Assembly: GCF_001638985.1 (NCBI RefSeq)
Contig: NW_017265147.1
Coordinates: forward strand, 899,545 to 963,544
Direction: 5' to 3'
DNA: 64,000 nt
Source: Phycomyces blakesleeanus NRRL 1555(-)
Lineage: Eukaryota; Mucoromycota; Mucoromycetes; Mucorales; Phycomycetaceae
The position numbers and the translations under genes are program-made. The notes beneath the pieces were generated by a model that had not been told where the DNA came from, searched no databases, and saw only the letters and a program-made list of their open reading frames with translations. This document shows positions 11,461-23,746 of this stretch, one piece after another. The stretch's first letter is position 1; every line of letters begins with the position of its first letter.

Positions 11461-12794
11461 ATGAGCTTGTTACAAAAGACTGCTATTATTACTGGAGCAA
11501 CGCGTGGTATTGGTTTTGGGATTGCAAATGCAATGGCCAAACAGGGTGCTCAGACGATTCTGATCGGTCAAGATCCTGAACGTGTCAAGGCAGTGGAATC
11601 GTATTTCCAAAAAATATATGGCGACCATCACCAAGGCGTTGTGTTGGATGTTTCTGACAGTCAGGCCATTGAAACTACTCTCAAAGTATAGACACAAATA
11701 GATACATTTACATATATGTATATTATAGAGATGTATACTTAGCTTGAGTTTATTTTTAGGACCTATTGAAACACTCTCCAGCCCAATACTTGGTAAATGC
11801 TGCAGGTAAATAGTATATTATTTAAAGGAAAGAAATAAATATATATATATATATATAATTGCTTTATAGCTACACAAAAGAACGAGTAATAAGAGTCGAG
11901 GCACCTTCCTTTTTGTGTATTCTAAAAAGGAGTTTTATGAATATTAAAATATATAATAAAGGCATTGCACGAGATGGACTTTTGATTCAGCTCAAAAGAG
12001 AAGATCTAGAGGATACGATCAATACCAATTTATTGGGTACTATTCATATGTGTCGTCTTGTTGCAAAGTCAATGATACGCAAGCGACAAGGTAAGAATAT
12101 TAATAATCAATCGTTTGTATGTAAAATACAACACAATTTTAAAATAATTTACTATATGTATATATATATTTGTATGTATAATGAGGAAAGGTGGCTGCAT
12201 TATCAATCTGTCAAGTGTGGTTGGCATCGATGGCAATGTAGGACAGAGTTCCTATAGTGCGTCCAAGGCTGGAATTATCGGTACACACCATTTCATTTGG
12301 AATCACCCACAATTACTTATTTGGGTTTCACAGGATTCACTCGTTCGCTTGCAAAGGAACTTGGACCTCTTCGCATTCGAGTAAATGCAATTGCACCTGG
12401 ATTCATTGAAACTGACATGACAGCAGGTAACAAGTAAAAAGCTTTTTGTTTAATAATATATTGTTACAGTATTTACTTAAAAGAAGAAGAACTTTTCTAA
12501 TACACAGTTGTTTAAGATCTTTTAGCGGCTACAGAAAAGAAACAGGCTCTATTGGATTCTATTCCTTTACGTAAATTGGGTACTGTAGAGGATGTTGCCG
12601 AGGCTGCAATGTTTCTAGCCAAATCAAACTATGTTCATGGACAGGCAAGTGCTTTTGCTTTGATTTATTTCTTTCGAATGTCTTGGCTTTGCTTAGCAAC
12701 TGAATACAAATATATCCATACTTTATATAATATATGTATATAACAAATGTATTAATTTTAGGTCCTTCGAGTGGATGGTGGTTTACACCTATGA
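11461..12794 (+). CDS. Short-chain dehydrogenase, 3-oxoacyl-ACP reductase (FabG/CBR4-like)
   Basis: Seven exons encode a classical SDR of about 250 residues. The cofactor motif is TGATRGIG near residue 11, followed by a QDPER turn where an NADP-preferring enzyme reads the phosphate, then LVNAAG (the NNAG motif), the catalytic Ser in INLSSVVG, and Tyr/Lys in SYSASKAG. The C-terminus is [16 protein letters not shown], then [10 protein letters not shown]. This is the FabG pattern, so a mitochondrial type II fatty-acid synthesis role (Oar1/CBR4) is likely, though no targeting peptide is obvious from [12 protein letters not shown]. The start is at 11461 because the Rossmann beta-strand follows at once. 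The last intron (12645-12761) starts with GC instead of GT. Other SDR substrates are possible. Confidence 0.85.
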
Positions 12795-13293
12795 GTTTTG
12801 TGTTGTAATTTTTTTAAAAAATTTATTCCCCGTCACTTACAACGGTGCTTTAATGAGATTGTGAGTCTGTGGGTATTGTGTATTGTGTATGATGTGTTTG
12901 TGTTTGTGTGTGTGTGGAAAATTAAATAAAAGCCAAAAATAATAATAATAAAAATAAAAAAAAGGAAAAAGGAAATAAAGCAGAAAGAATCCCCCTCTAC
13001 TTCTTCTTCTTCTCCTTTTCTTCTTCTTCACACACAAAAACTAACCACCAAAATAAGACAATTTCCCTTTATTTTCTTTATTTTCCTTTCCTCTTGTACA
13101 CTTCTTTCTTTGGAGTAATATCCACTGGTGTTGTCTTGATAATTTAAAAGCTAACATATAGACAATAGACAATAGATATATCACGCACGCATATACATAA
13201 ATAAAATATATTAATAAAAATTAAACACCAAAAAAAAACAAGAAAAAAAAACAAAAAAAACAAAAGTATTCTTCTCTTGACATCATCTTCAAC
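12795..13293. other. Intergenic region before the flippase gene
   Basis: About 500 bp of untranslated DNA with pyrimidine-rich and A-rich tracts. There is no ATG in the last 210 bp before the flippase reading frame, which matters for its start site. No other feature is seen. Confidence 0.6.
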
Positions 13294-16200
13294 GTGGCTT
13301 CTTCAAACCCCACGAATCCATTTGGCGATGCCTCTGAGGCAACCAGTCCGACACAACAACATGTGTACGGAGGCGACGATGCGACCAACAATCCTTTCGC
13401 CAGCCCATCTCAGACTCATCAGCCTTCGTCCAACGGCGCCCCTTACCAATACTCTCCCTCAGACTACGGTACAGACCTGATTGATCTCCAGCACGGCCCA
13501 CCTTCATCACATCCCAACCCTTCCTCTATCCCAACTGCTCCCTCGGCCACTGCAGCACCAGTACATTTTAGCAACACAAAACGTAATAATGAACCATTCC
13601 ATGCTGATTCTGGTAATATCATCTATTAATTTACTAATGGCTTTTATATATCTATTTCTTTTATTTTTTTTAAAAAAATATACATATACATATTCTTATT
13701 CTTATTCTTCTTTGTTTGCTTATATGTGTATATATTTCTATAATTTCTGCTACTATTCTTATTATTGTCTTTGTAGCATCCTTATACGATGGAACGGAAG
13801 CATTCGACGACGATGATGACCTGCAGTTGTTGTCGCATCAAGGCCAAATTGCAGGCACACACACAAACTCTTCGAACCCTCCAGATCCTGGAATTCCTCT
13901 TCGGTCAGCTACGTCTCCTCGTCGAGAGCCTCCTGTCAGGACGCGTAGTCTGAAAGAACGGCTCAGTCAGGCTGTCAAGGGGATATTTAACCGGCCAAAG
14001 ACAGCCTCGGGAACTATGGGTGAAGGAGGTGAACGGATCATTTACATCAACAATCCAGCCCTCAACGGCGCCCAACAATTCCTTCACAACCGGGTATTTA
14101 CTGCAAAGTACACCGCCTTTTCTTTTCTTCCAAGGTTTCTTTACGAAGAGTTTTCAAAATATGCAAATGTGTTTTTTTTGTTTATTTCTGGTATTCAGGT
14201 AAATATATTGTATATATACATGGAGTGTTAATATTGAAAAGATTCTAACATGGTCTTTAAATCTTACTTGGGTTGATAGCAAATTCCTGGTATCTCCCCC
14301 ACTTCAAGGTATACCACCCTTGTGCCGCTGGTCATTGTATTGACAATCACTGCAGTAAAAGAAGTTATTGAAGATTGGGTAGGTCTCTTTTGGTTTGTGT
14401 TTGGTTTGTGTTTGGTTATTGTTTCAAGTGTTGTTCTTGGTGTTACTATTGTTGTATAAAACCTAACCTTAATTGATTTTATGTTGTTGTTAAATGTTCT
14501 TTATAATCTACATATATAAACTTTTGTTCTTATCATACAATAGGGAGTTCATCGTTCGGATGCAGAATTGAATGCCAAATCTTGTCGGGTATTGGAGGGC
14601 ACTCAGTTCGTAGACAAGTCTTGGCGTGACATCAAAGTGGGGGATGTTTTGCGCGTTGAAAGCGGAGAGAATTTCCCTGCGGACCTGATTCTTGTAAGCA
14701 GTTCAGAGCCAGAAGGACTGTGTTATATCGAGACAAGTAACCTGGATGGGTAAGCAAATTCAAACAACAGTATTAAGAGCGCACAAAGGAGAGGATATGG
14801 AAGATATGGAAGATATGGAAAATACAAAAGGGCAAAGAAAGAAAAGGACTTGCGGAGGGTTTACTACTAGTGATGTTTTTCTTATTAATTTTTGGTTAAT
14901 CTCTTTGTGTATTACGCGCAGTGAAGTTAATTTGAAAATTAAACAAGCCTTACCCCAGACTGCTGGACGTCTAAATCCTATCGAAATGAGCCGTCTCCAG
15001 GGCGTAATAAAATCAGAACAGCCGAACAACAGACTTTACAACTATGATGGTGTAATGACAATATCTTCGGACAATGACACCGGAAAGCCACGCGATCATC
15101 CACTTGACCCAACCCAGCTTTTGCTACGCGGTGCTCAGCTGAGAAATACGTCTTGGGTATATGCAATTGTCGTGTTTACTGGTCATGAAACCAAATTAAT
15201 GTTGAATTCGAGGTAAAGCTGATAAGAATGATATGTGAAATGTATATATATATATATACACATAGGTTATAGCGAGAGTTTAAACTAACCAACTAACAAC
15301 CTAAATTTTCATCTTTTCTTTTTCTTTTAAACAGCAAAAAACCATCCAAAGTTTCAAATATTACACATATCACTAACCGAAACATTCTTTATCTGTTTGC
15401 AATCTTGGTTTTGATGAGTATTGGAGGTGCTATTGGTGGCATGGTCTTCACTGTATGTATATATAAATTAAAATGTTACAAACAAAGAAGAAGAAAAGGG
15501 AAATGCATCCTTTTGTTTTGTCTCTTGATCTCTCTGTTTTTTCTTCTGTAGTGGTGTATTCAATTATATGCCTAACTAACTAACTAAATAATTAAATAAT
15601 TAAATAAATTACTTGTTTGATTTTGTAGATCAACAAAGGAGACTTGGTGAGCTACTTGCCACTAAATGAACAAAGCAGGGCAGAAGAGTTTGGATATGAT
15701 ATCTTGACTTTTTTGATTTTATTCAACAGTTTTATCCCGATTAGGTAAGGACAAGAGAAATAATGAACAATGAAAAAAAGGGGGGAGAGGAAAGGAACAG
15801 AATTATAGACAGCATATATACATAATTATATACAATCTCAGTCACAAACTCTTTTTCTATTTTATTTATTAAACTCTAAAATTTATACACATTATTTTTG
15901 CTCTTACTAGTTTGATGGTTACTATGGAAATTGTCAAGTTTATATTGTCATACTTGATTGAATCAGACTTGGATATGTACTACGAGCCAACCGACACTGC
16001 AGCGGTTGCACGCAGTAGTAGTTTGATTGAAGAGCTTGGTCAAGTCAAATATGTTTTCTCGGACAAGACTGGTACACTGACTTGCAATGAAATGCAATTC
16101 CGACAATCATCGATTGCCGGTCTGTCGTATGCTGATAAGGTCGAGGCCGATAAACAGGCCAGGGATGGCACAGACGATCCTACACTCCAATACAATTTTG

Positions 16201-19085
16201 ACCAACTCCAAGAGCATCTCAAGACACATCCTACGGCCAACGTTATTAACGAATTCTTGATTCTCTTGGCGTGCTGCCACACTGTCATTCCAGAAGCACA
16301 AGAAGGCTCTGATGAGATTGAATATCAAGCATCGTCTCCAGATGAAGGTGCCTTGGTCAAAGGTGCCAGTATGCTTGGTTACAAATTTCATGTAAGGACA
16401 TGCAAATAATAGATATATAGATATATGAGGTATATCTATTGATTGAAAGATAATTGGATAAGAGGTGTATTCGCTTTTTTTTCGTTGTTGTTGTTTTACA
16501 CCTACAGTTAATATTTACCCACCAACCTACGGGTCGATATACCTTATTTATATATGTATTTTCTAGACACGTCGTCCAAACTCTATTACTTGCTCGATTC
16601 GTGGTCATGATATGGAATATCAAGTTCTGAATGTGTGTGAGTTTAATTCGACACGTAAACGTATGTCGGCAATTATTCGCGGTCCGGACGGAAAAATCAA
16701 GTTGTACTGCAAAGGTGCCGACACTGTTATTCTCGAACGTTTGGCAGACAACAACCCGTTTGTCGAGACCACCTTGGTCCATCTGGAAGACTACGCGTCC
16801 GAGGGTCTGCGAACCTTGTGTATTGCAATGCGCGAGATCCCTGAAGAAGAATACGCACGCTGGTCCCAGATTTACGATCGTGCTGCAACCACCCTTGTGG
16901 ATCGTGCCGATGAACTTGATAAGGCGGCCGAGATGATCGAGCAGAATTTGTTTTTACTTGGTGCAACCGCAATTGAAGACAGACTCCAGGATGGCGTACC
17001 AGATACTATCTACACACTCCAGGAAGCCGGTATCAAGGTCTGGGTCCTTACGGGCGATCGACAGGAAACAGCTATCAATATTGGATACTCTTGCAAACTT
17101 CTCAATGAAGAAATGAGTTTGATTATCTGTAATGAAGACAATCACTGGGATACAAAGACATTTTTGGCTAAGAAACTGGAAGACATTCAAAAGCTGATGA
17201 CTCGCGGGGAAGACGTTGAGGTAAGAAGAAGAAGAAAGGGTGCTGGTGGTGGTATGAGGATCAAGGCAAGTAAATCATACTATGCTTTTACTAATGCATT
17301 TCTTTATTACTTTAAACTCTACATTACAACTACAAATAGCCTTTAGCACTGGTTATCGATGGTCGCGCACTGACATTTGGGCTTGAAAAAGATATCGAAA
17401 AAATTCTATTTGATTTGGCTGTTCTGTGTAAAGCGGTTATCTGCTGCCGTGTATCTCCTCTTCAAAAGGCTCTGGTTGTCAAACTTGTTAAAAAGTATGA
17501 CAAGGCAATTTTGCTTGCTATTGGTGATGGTGCCAATGACGTCTCTATGATCCAGGCGGCCCATGTTGGCGTGGGTATCAGTGGTGTTGAAGGCCTTCAG
17601 GCAGCACGTAGTGCAGATTTTGCTATTTCTCAATTCCGTTTCCTCAAGAAGCTCCTGCTGGTTCATGGTTCATGGGCTTACCAACGGTTGAGTAAAATGA
17701 TCTTTTTCTATTTCTACAAAAACGTTACTTTGTACCTCACTCTGTTCTGGGTAAGTGATTTTAATAGATTGAGTAGCTTAAATGGGATGGGATGGGATGG
17801 GATAGGATAGGATGTGGGATAAATTGATTATTATAAATATTGGTATCAGAAGAAAAAAGGAAGATTTAGAGTTTTTCTAATATGGTTATAATTTTTTGGG
17901 AATACCTAATATAGTATGCATTCTACAATGGGTTCTCAGGATCAACTCTGTATGAGTCTTGGACTATGTCGTGTTTCAACGTCATCTTTACATTCCTTCC
18001 TCCCTTGGTTATTGGTGTCTTTGATCAGTTTGTTTCAGCCCGTATGTTGGACAAATATCCTCAAATGTACATGCTCGGCCAAATTAATGAGTTCTTTAAT
18101 CAAAAGAAGTTCTGGGGATGGTTTTTGAATGCCTGTTATCATTCTCTGGTAAGCACTGGTCACCATTATGTACCATGTACTATGTATTAGTAGTAGTATA
18201 ATTATAATAATTTTGCTAATCATTATGTCTATTTCTTGTGATTATAGCTCCTGTTCTTCCTTGGTATGGCTGCATTTAGAGATGAAGGTGTATTCAAGAA
18301 CGGTTTGATGGGTGGTCAATGGTGGGCAGGCACAGCTGTTTTCACGGCCGTCCTTGGCTGTATTGTTTGGAAAGGTGCTCTGGTGACTGAGTAAGTAAAT
18401 TGAGATAAAAAAGGAAATTTGATAGAAATGGAAATCCGGTTTTTTTTCTTTTTTTTTAGATTTCTGACAAATCAATGATTTATTGCTTTACTATAGTGTT
18501 TGGACAAAGTATACCTTCATTGCCATGTTCGGTTCAATGGTTATCTGGTTTATCTACCTTCCAGTAGTAGCGTATATTGGACCTGCAATTTCAGTTACAG
18601 TGTTTCCTGAATACTATGGCATGGTTCCCATGTTGTGGGGAAACCCTAATTTCTGGTTTTTCATTATCCTGGTACCATTCACTTGTAATTTGCGAGATTT
18701 CATATGGAAATAGTAAGTTTGTTATTTTTTTTAAAAAAAAAAAAAAGAAAATCATGGAAAACCTTGGTTGTTTTACTATTACCCTGATTTGAGTCATTGA
18801 TCAAAAAAAAATCCGGGTGTTTTTTTTTTTCTACTTAAAAAAAATTATTTGTGTAGTGGAAAGCGTATGTACCGACCCATGCCCTATCATTTCGTTCAAG
18901 AGATCCAAAAATACAATTTACCCGATTATCGACCTCGAATGGATCGTTTCCGCCAGGCTGTCAATAAGGTCCGGCGGATACAGCGTTTGAAGAGAAACAG
19001 AGGATATGCATTTTCTCAGAACGACAGTGACCAAGCCAAGATCATTCGTGTTTACGATACTACACAGCAGAAGCCACTTGGTTAA
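13294..19085 (+). CDS. DRS2: Drs2-type P4-ATPase, aminophospholipid flippase
   Basis: About 14 exons and 1300 residues. P4-ATPases move phosphatidylserine and phosphatidylethanolamine to the cytosolic leaflet of trans-Golgi, endosome or plasma membranes, with a Cdc50 partner. Visible in order: a disordered N-terminus with NPF motifs, [16 protein letters not shown] (TM1), the actuator motif NLDGEVNLK, the TM4 motif PISL, the phosphorylation site [12 protein letters not shown] near 16059-16090, [72 protein letters not shown], and the late membrane segments. The C-terminus has the basic [20 protein letters not shown] and [14 protein letters not shown], which resembles the Drs2 regulatory tail. 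Two oddities: no in-frame ATG at the start (the frame opens at GTG 13294 in AACGTGGCT, a Kozak-like context) and DGEV instead of DGET. Stop TAA is at 19083-19085. Confidence 0.92.
17784..17801 (+). repeat. GGGAT tandem tract, potential G-quadruplex in a DRS2 intron
   Basis: Four GGG runs separated by AT loops (17784-17801), followed by GATAG-type degenerate units. It lies on the coding strand in the intron between the exon ending LYLTLFW and the next exon, beginning near 17914. Confidence 0.75.
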
Positions 19086-19618
19086 TCTTATTATCTTACT
19101 TCTATTATTATTCACCTACAACAAAGTTCCGCTTTTTTTTTCTATTTCTTGCTTTCTATTGTTTCCCTATCTTTTGTCTACATTTTGATTGGTAAATTAA
19201 CATATATATATATATAAAATAATATAATATAAAATACCTAATTCTTGTTTTGTCACATAATATATATATATATATATGAATTTGCATATGTATCTATGTA
19301 TCTATGTATGTATGTTTTTTATACAAAATGTCTGGGTACCCGTAAACTTCCGTGTTCAACCCTTTCTCCTCCACAACCCACGACTGTTACACAGTTTAGA
19401 AATGAACGATTTGTTTGTTAATCCAAAAAGGAAAAATAGTCAGACCATTTTTTATATTAATTATCCGCCACCGCAGATCTAAACTTCATATATATATATA
19501 TAGCACTCAAATCCCATACCTTTTTTTATTATTATTATTTTATTCATTTATTTCATCTTCACTCTTCCCTCTCTTACCCTTGCTCTTCCTTTTATTTACT
19601 TCTTACATTACCCCAAGA

Positions 19619-20520
19619 ATGCAGCACATTGATAACGACCAGCTCTACCAGGACAGTACATACCGCTTCGAGTATGTCTCCAAGTTCATGGACTTTGGTA
19701 TGTGTAATCAATATGCTTTACCTGTCAACTTGTCCTAACCTTTTCTCCTTTGTTGTTATTTGATAGGCGAGGCTGATATCAAGGCCATTCAGGATGTTGC
19801 TGAGCTTGTCCGTCCCCTTGTTCCCGTTGTGGTCGATGCTGTCTACGCAAAGCTATTCGAGTTTGATGTCACCAAGAGATTTTTCTTACCCAAGAATGAT
19901 GGCTTCGAAGGCGAATTACCTGCCACTTTGGAAGAACTCACATTGAACCACCCCCAGGTTAAGTTTCGTAAAGAATTCCTGGGCAAGTATCTTTACAAGA
20001 TTCTCTCTGGTCCATATGATGAAAGGTAAATACAATTGGCATAAAGTGGATATATGTATGTGTGTGTGTGTATGTGTATGTGTACAATATGAGCGATAAA
20101 AAGGAGATGATGGATATTAAATGTATATTACTTTTTTTGTTTTTTATTCAACTCATTTATCTTTCTAGATTCATTCGTTATTTGGACTGGGTTGCCAAAA
20201 TCCACACTGATACCCCCGAAAAGAAGTCAAAGATCAATGTTGATTATATTCACATCAACGCACTGATGGGTTTCGTAGAGACTGCTTTGGTCGGTGGACT
20301 TCTGTCCTTAAATTTGGACCGTCAGACTGAAGGAGCTGCCTTGGCCGCATTCAATAAGCTTTTATGGATCCAGAACGATTACTTTGCCAAGTACTACATC
20401 AAGCCCGAGAAGAAGGCTGTTGTAGCCAAGAGCTTCCCTGTAGACTTGACTATTCTGCCATTCGCCGTAGGTGCTTTGGCTGGCGCACTTGGTGTATGGC
20501 TTGGTCTCCAGCGCCAGTAG
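19619..20520 (+). CDS. Protoglobin-like haem protein with a C-terminal membrane anchor
   Basis: Three exons (19619-19697, 19767-20025, 20169-20520) encode 229 residues. The fold matches the protoglobin/globin-sensor family: YRFEYVSKFMDF, then helices with VYAKLFEFDVTKRFFL, LGKYLYKILSG, and RYLDWVAKIHTDTPEK followed by DYIHINALMGF. The His of VAKIH is the likely proximal haem ligand, as in globin-coupled sensors where this His precedes a conserved Tyr by about 15 residues. No signalling domain follows. Instead the last 30 residues are LPFAVGALAGALGVWLGLQRQ, one hydrophobic helix with a very short tail, which suggests a tail-anchored protein of the ER or mitochondrial outer membrane. Gas sensing or redox is possible; the function is unknown. 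The splice sites keep frame throughout. Confidence 0.85.
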
Positions 20521-21974
20521 ATATGTAATCCGGCTGTAAATATAATACAGACTTATTCAATTCCCCTCTGTTTTTTTCATTATAAATAAATATCTCTTCA
20601 TATTATCATCTTTTTTAAAAGCATATACTTTTATACACATATAAGCAACATCATCAATCAATGAGAGACAGAGTGAATATAAAAGGAAAAGGATGTTTTT
20701 AAAGTCAAAAGATGAAGATTAGATCTAAATTGATGAAGTGGGGTTTACAAGGGTGATAATATTGAGTGAACGTTTGCCTATTTAAGCTATCAATAAGCGT
20801 GACAGAAAGAAATAAATAAACTAGAAATGGAAAATATACAGTAAAAATAATAATAATAATGTCCAGAACCTTACCTATCTGTGTGTATTGAAAAGAGAAC
20901 CAGATCTCACTCTTATTATTATAATTTACAAGCAAAATTTGTACAACACTGGAAAATGGTTAGTGCTTTGTACAAACCTTTTATTGTAAAATAAAAGAGC
21001 AATTTATCTATGTATAAATGCAGTCCTGAGAATTTGATTACAAAAAAAAGCAAAGCACAAGAAAGATCATAATTATGAAATCCCACGAGCAAACTAACAA
21101 ATCTTTTAACCTCCTCCCCGCATTTACACAATTTTTTCTTTAGATTGTGATACGAATACCAGGGCCATTATTATGTATTTAGAGCAATGGTATTGTACCA
21201 AAGTCTTGTGAATGTGGTTCTCCGAATATGCAAGTATCAGGGCTATAGCCTTATACCATTCTCTAGTAATTTTCTTATATAAGAGTAAGAGAAATTGATG
21301 TTCGCCAAATTTTAATGGAATGATTTCTTTTTCTTTTCTTTTGTACTACTTGAAAGACCCTGTAACACTACTGGAGTCGTGTCTGGGAACTGTCTTCTTT
21401 CGTTATTATATTATATTATATTATACTATTGTATATTATGTTACTGTATATCCGGAAATGATGCACTTTAATTAAAGTCAAACTTGCTATAAAAAGTTAT
21501 TTCTTATTCTGCTGTTGTAGAGAGGCGTGCGTTAATATTGATAACTGGCTACCGTTTGGTTAATTCCATTAAATGAATCAACATATAGCTTTATATATCA
21601 GTATGAGTATTATGAAAAGAAGAAGAAGAATATGAATTGGTATTAATCATCAAATTGATAAACAGGGTGGTCAAAATCAACGTGTCACCGATCATTTATT
21701 GATTTATTGACTTTTATATCTTTAAAGTATGAGTGGCTTTAACCATACAAGACTATTTATTTTTACCAGTTTTTTTATTCTTTACAATTCGATGTAGCGA
21801 TGCTTTCATAACCATCAAAACAATACAATCGGGTGTAATAGCCTTGAGTAAATTACAGCAAGTCAAAAAACCTCCAGTAGTTTAGTTTTGAGCTAAACTA
21901 CCAGTACTCAGACTGATTATATATCTATACATATTAAACTATTAATTGAGCATATATCACATTAATCATTTGTA

Positions 21975-22412
21975 ATTTTGATCAAAATGGATAAATTAAA
22001 TACAAAAAATCTGCTATACATCCAAATCTATTAAGTAGTGCTTTCTTGTGTATATAAGTAATCTGGTGAGCCACAACAAGATCCACCACATAAAAGTAGT
22101 TTGACATTGATTACTCAAGTATTGATCAAAACATCATATTTTTTCACTCATAAAAAACCATTTACTAATAAAAATGGCTATTTGCACCAAAAAGTTCATT
22201 TTTAATACCCACTTTTTCCTCAGAGCAGCATTTGAAAAAAAAATTAAATGTTTTGTTTTTGTTCTATTAAGTAAAGTTGTGCAAAAATTAACACAATTTT
22301 GGTCAGTGCTTGTTTAACTAGCAACAGACCAATATTCATGGAGATATCGATGGATGTAAAGATACTAATATCGATATTTACACCATCAAAAGATGTTATT
22401 TAAGTGTCCGAC
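21975..22412 (-). repeat. 438-bp dispersed repeat, copy B (inverted relative to copy A)
   Basis: Reverse complement of the element at 10618-11055, with the same ends (ATTTTGATCAAAAT and GTGTCCGAC) and the same length. Together the pair brackets an 11-kb block carrying the reductase, flippase and protoglobin genes. Confidence 0.85.
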
Positions 22413-22810
22413 ATCAAAAGTGTGTGTGCACTAAAAATTGATCTTACTTTTTGTTGATGTTCGCGCTCTGCAGCTATTTAGCGCAAGGTATTATAAATAC
22501 GATATTGGTATTTATGTTTTTCCCAAAAAAAAAGAGGATAAGAGTATGGTAATATTCCGTAAGGTATATATATAAATATAAAGCATAATTTTTAGTATGA
22601 TGCTTCAAAAAATGAAAAACAAGCATCCAAGCACCTAAAAAATAGTTCACCACTGGATGTCGTGACTTGGCCAAAATTTTGTAGATTTTGTACTTTATGT
22701 AAAATTGATGGCAAAGTTTATAGAAAAGCAAAGTCAAGGATAAAACATAATCAATCTATGTAAGAGTGGCTATATTAATACAAAGTTATAGAAGTCTAAT
22801 TTACTTGTAG

Positions 22811-22960
22811 GGAGTTTGGTCAGGTGCACTATATTTTATGGGTACTCTAATCAAGCATATTGTACATATGAATTTTGAAGCATATGAGAGAAAACATACC
22901 AACCAAGAGACATTAATGGTACTCGATAGTTTTTTTTTGATGTTGGTTATTGTTGGATAA
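22811..22960 (+). pseudogene. Short open relic, unknown protein
   Basis: Forty-nine open codons beginning right after a CTTGTAG acceptor-like site, with a mid-part FEAYERKHTNQETLMVLDSF that has a mixed, protein-like composition unlike the surrounding AT-rich translations. It has no start codon at its beginning and ends at TAA 22958-22960. I do not recognise it. It may be part of a decayed mobile element with the relic at 23582-23746. Confidence 0.3.
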
Positions 22961-23581
22961 TGCTTAAACTACCGCTACATCCAACAGTCAAGCATCCAGA
23001 GCTGGTGAAACCCCCTAATATAAACACGCCTTTCTATTTCTGAAAGATATTCTATAAATATGTTACCAAAGATGTACACAGTATACCCACTACAGGAAAT
23101 GCGACATTATAATATATTAATATAAAGTCGAAGGAAAAGGGAATTTTGTGGACAATAGAAACATGGAAAATGTAAACTTTTAAAGTGGGACTTTCTTTTA
23201 CACAATATTCACCACACAATCCTTGTTTCGAAGTATACAACGCCTTTACTGACCTAAGCTCTAAGGTTAAGGTAGTTGATTTTACGATATGTAGTTTGAC
23301 TGCCAACATTGGCTAAATATTAATCAGAGCTCTAAATATACAAGGAGAATCGCGGAAAATCGTTTCTCATTGTCCCAACAGTAAAAATTAGTCATAGTAG
23401 TGTCAAAGCAAAACAGGTGTACGTTCTTTGATAAAAGCAATGAATTAATATATATACATAAATTTCGTAAATTGGGTATTGTTTAACAGGTGCTCTATTT
23501 TAGATACAAAAAATACAAATTCGCCTCAACCTCAAGTAAAAACATTATAGTATTCCACATAGTAAATGTTACACGATTTAT

Positions 23582-23746
23582 ATGTTATGTCATGGAATAA
23601 ATGAGCATTATGCAGATCAAGGTTTTATGGCTCTCCGACGAGAAGAGTGTCACTTGCTGAGCAACATTTATAACAGACTGTCGACCACCATGAGGTCTCA
23701 TAATGACTCATTTGATCTACAGCATTTCGCCAGCTTGGTCAGCTAA
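23582..23746 (+). pseudogene. 54-codon open relic, C-terminus of an unknown protein
   Basis: ATG at 23582-23584 opens a 54-residue frame ending at TAA 23744-23746; the frame is also open for about 12 codons upstream. The composition is that of a folded helical protein, for example ADQGFMALRREECHLLSNIY followed by NRLSTTMRSHND. It does not match any family I know. Its position in a repeat-rich gap suggests a truncated transposon gene, but a small real gene or a last exon cannot be excluded. Confidence 0.35.

Noticed and set aside
11461..20520. Reductase, flippase and protoglobin as a functional gene cluster
   Set aside because: They share strand and lie between the inverted repeats, but their functions are unrelated and each has its own promoter region.
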